Shown here: positions 62,431 to 64,000 of the stretch, piece by piece
How the letters are laid out: every line of letters begins with the position of its first letter
How positions within the stretch are numbered: position 1 is the stretch's first letter
Assembly (NCBI RefSeq): GCF_001187915.1
Contig: NZ_LGIU01000049.1
Span: forward strand, 51,480 to 115,479
Direction: 5' to 3'
Source: Arthrobacter sp. RIT-PI-e
GTDB lineage: Bacteria > Actinomycetota > Actinomycetes > Actinomycetales > Micrococcaceae
Length of the DNA: 64,000 bases
The notes under the pieces: model-generated
Databases searched by the model: none
Told to the model about the DNA's origin: nothing
Seen by the model: the letters and a program-made list of their open reading frames with translations, nothing else
Made by a program: the position numbers and the translations under genes

Positions 62431-63783
62431 ATGTCACCGCGCCCGCACCTCACCCTCGACCGCCGCCAGCTCCTCCAGTTCGCCGCCATGGTCGGCGGTG
62501 CCGCAGCCCTCGCCGCCTGCGGTGGACCGACCGTCAGCTCGGACGTCTCCGGTGGTGCCCTCACGGAGGACTCCACGGACTGGGGCTCGGTGACCCCGGC
62601 CGAGGAGATCACCTGGTGGAGCAACCACCCCGGCGCCTCGCGCCCCGTCGAGGAGGAGCTGATCAAGCGCTTCACCGCCGAGACCGGCATCAGGGTCACC
62701 CTCGTCACCGCGGGAGCGGACTACGACGAGGTGGCGCAGAAGTTCCAGGCCACCACGGGTACCGCCAACGGCCCCGACGTGGTGATCGCCAGTGACGTGT
62801 GGTGGTTCCGCTACATGGTCAACGGCCAGATCCTCCCGCTGGACCAGCTGGCACAGCACCTCGAGTTCGACACCGCCGACTTCAACGAGACCCTCTACAA
62901 CGACTACTCGTTCGACGCCTCCCACTGGGCCGTGCCCTACGCGCGCTCTACACCGCTGTTCTACTACAACAAGGACGCCTGGGCCGCCGCAGGCCTACCG
63001 GACCGCTCGCCCGCCACCTGGGACGAGTTCAGGGAATGGGCACCCGCGCTCGCGGCCGGGACGACGACGCCGCTGGGCCTCGGTGCGGGCACCTCCTGGG
63101 GTGCCTGGTGGTTCTACAACTTCCTGTGGGGACACGGCGGCACCTACTCCGACGGGTGGACCATGACCCTGGACACCCCCGAAGCGCTCGCCGCCGCGGA
63201 GTACGTGCAGTCCATGATCTTCGAGGAGAAGATCGCCGTGGTGGCGGCGAGCGACCACGTGGCCGACTTCGGTGCCGGCCTCACGGGCTGCACCATCGCC
63301 TCCACCGGTGCGCTGAGCGGCATCCTGGAGGCCTCGTCCTTCGAAGTGGGTACGGGTTTCCTGCCCGAGGGCCCCGAGGGCCCGGCCTGCCCCACCGGTG
63401 GTACCGGGATCGCCATCAACGCGGACCGCACACCGGAGCAGCAGCTCGCCTCCGCGATGTTCCTCAAGTTCCTCACCGGCACGGAGAGCACCTCCTACTT
63501 CTCCTCCAACACCGGGTACATGCCCGTGCGCACCTCGGCGCTCGAGGGCGGGACCATGCAGGAGGTCTACCGCACGGCACCGCAGTTCCGCACGGCCGTG
63601 GACCAGTTGGGGACCACCCGCGTGCAGGACTGGGGACGGGTCTTCGTGCCCGGCGGGGACCGCGAGCTCACCGTGGCGCTGGAGAGCATCATCCTCCAGC
63701 AGGGTGACCCCGCCACCGCCTTCGCCATCGCGAGCCGCGCGATCGAGCGGTCCTACGAGCAGAACGTGCAACCCTACCTCTGA
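62431..63783 (+). CDS. ABC sugar-binding lipoprotein (UgpB-like)
   Basis: 450 residues. A Tat-type signal with Arg11-Arg12 (DRRQLLQFAAMVGGAAALAAC) ends in lipobox LAAC with Cys30. The mature protein is a type-1 solute-binding fold: EEITWWSNHPGASRPVEEELIKRFTAETGIRV, QKFQATTGTANGPDVVIASDVWWFRYMV and FLKFLTGTESTSYFSSNTGYMPVRTSA, the last typical of the UgpB group. The gene closes the operon. The ligand may be a glycerol phosphoester or an oligosaccharide; sequence alone does not settle it. A strong hairpin follows. Confidence 0.92.
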   Translation: MSPRPHLTLDRRQLLQFAAMVGGAAALAACGGPTVSSDVSGGALTEDSTDWGSVTPAEEITWWSNHPGASRPVEEELIKRFTAETGIRVTLVTAGADYDEVAQKFQATTGTANGPDVVIASDVWWFRYMVNGQILPLDQLAQHLEFDTADFNETLYNDYSFDASHWAVPYARSTPLFYYNKDAWAAAGLPDRSPATWDEFREWAPALAAGTTTPLGLGAGTSWGAWWFYNFLWGHGGTYSDGWTMTLDTPEALAAAEYVQSMIFEEKIAVVAASDHVADFGAGLTGCTIASTGALSGILEASSFEVGTGFLPEGPEGPACPTGGTGIAINADRTPEQQLASAMFLKFLTGTESTSYFSSNTGYMPVRTSALEGGTMQEVYRTAPQFRTAVDQLGTTRVQDWGRVFVPGGDRELTVALESIILQQGDPATAFAIASRAIERSYEQNVQPYL

Positions 63784-63791
63784 CGCGCGAG

Positions 63792-63815
63792 GGCCCGGCC
63801 CGCACCGGCCGGGCC
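63792..63815 (+). terminator. Hairpin after the ABC operon
   Basis: Perfect 9 bp stem ggcccggcc / ggccgggcc with loop cgcacc, 8 bp after the stop. A second hairpin (10 bp stem cccgccggtg / caccggcggg at 63858-63888) follows. Neither has a T-run. The rest to 64000 holds no gene. Confidence 0.6.
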
Positions 63816-64000
63816 GGGGCGGGTTCCGGCCGCCGACGGCCCGGGGGGCCGGACCGCCCCGCCGGTGCTGGTGACCACCACCGGCGGGGGCCAGGGGGTC
63901 GCAGCCGGTGCCCTGATGAGGGGGACGGAACCGGCTCCGATGTCCCCACTCTGCCGTGGAACCCTCAAGTTTCCCCGACCGATCGGCCGAAGGTTCGAGC

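Overview
The window is the replication-origin region of a high-GC Gram-positive chromosome. The gene order (dnaA, dnaN, a short gnd, recF and a DUF721/DciA gene on the minus strand; rpmH, rnpA, yidD, yidC, jag, rsmG, parA and parB on the plus strand) is the actinobacterial oriC arrangement. A mycothiol glycosyltransferase (MshA), an Lsr2 silencer, a MurJ partner with a kinase-like N-terminus, many GTG starts and very GC-rich third codon positions point to Actinomycetota, most likely Micrococcales of the Arthrobacter/Micrococcaceae type. The genus cannot be fixed from the sequence alone. No rRNA, tRNA, CRISPR array, prophage or insertion sequence was seen.

Layout. 1-11.7 kb is the origin core: oriC lies between dnaN and dnaA, with a second DnaA-box cluster between dnaA and rpmH. 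11.75-14.9 kb is a gene-poor, less GC-rich stretch carrying seven parS-type ParB sites. 14.9-22.7 kb holds trxA/trxB, a kinase-like membrane protein next to murJ, a Nudix hydrolase, a CCA-adding enzyme and a histidine phosphatase. 22.7-29.7 kb holds a frameshifted DUF418 membrane gene, two small uncertain ORFs, mshA with a phosphatase-like gene, fhs, and a divergent DUF2306/MerR pair over a palindromic operator. 29.8-37.8 kb is mainly cell envelope and redox: a frameshifted GT87-like gene, a FemX-like ligase, a CrtI-like oxidoreductase, an orphan response regulator convergent with an HPt-like protein lacking its histidine, an LLM flavin enzyme and an X25-like protein.

38-44.5 kb is a glycine/one-carbon operon under a tandem glycine riboswitch: gcvP, gcvT, sdaA and an MTHFR-like gene, with no gcvH between gcvP and gcvT. 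44.5-50.7 kb is a galactoside uptake operon (binding lipoprotein, two permeases, GH2 beta-galactosidase). 50.9-59.7 kb is a set of small regulator-target pairs (CGNR/EamA, WYL/VOC, TetR/SDR-hydrolase), a lipoprotein and lsr2. 60.5-63.8 kb is a second ABC sugar importer without an ATPase.

Links between parts: DnaA, DnaN and RecF act at the origin while ParA and ParB with the adjacent parS cluster segregate it. Fhs, GcvP, GcvT, SdaA and the MTHFR-like protein all act on glycine, serine and folate one-carbon units. MurJ, its kinase-like neighbour, the FemX-like ligase and the GT87-like protein serve the envelope. Both ABC systems must borrow an ATPase encoded elsewhere. Three genes (DUF418, GT87, gcvP) are interrupted at or near G/C runs, so either base-calling errors or real mutation at such runs should be considered.
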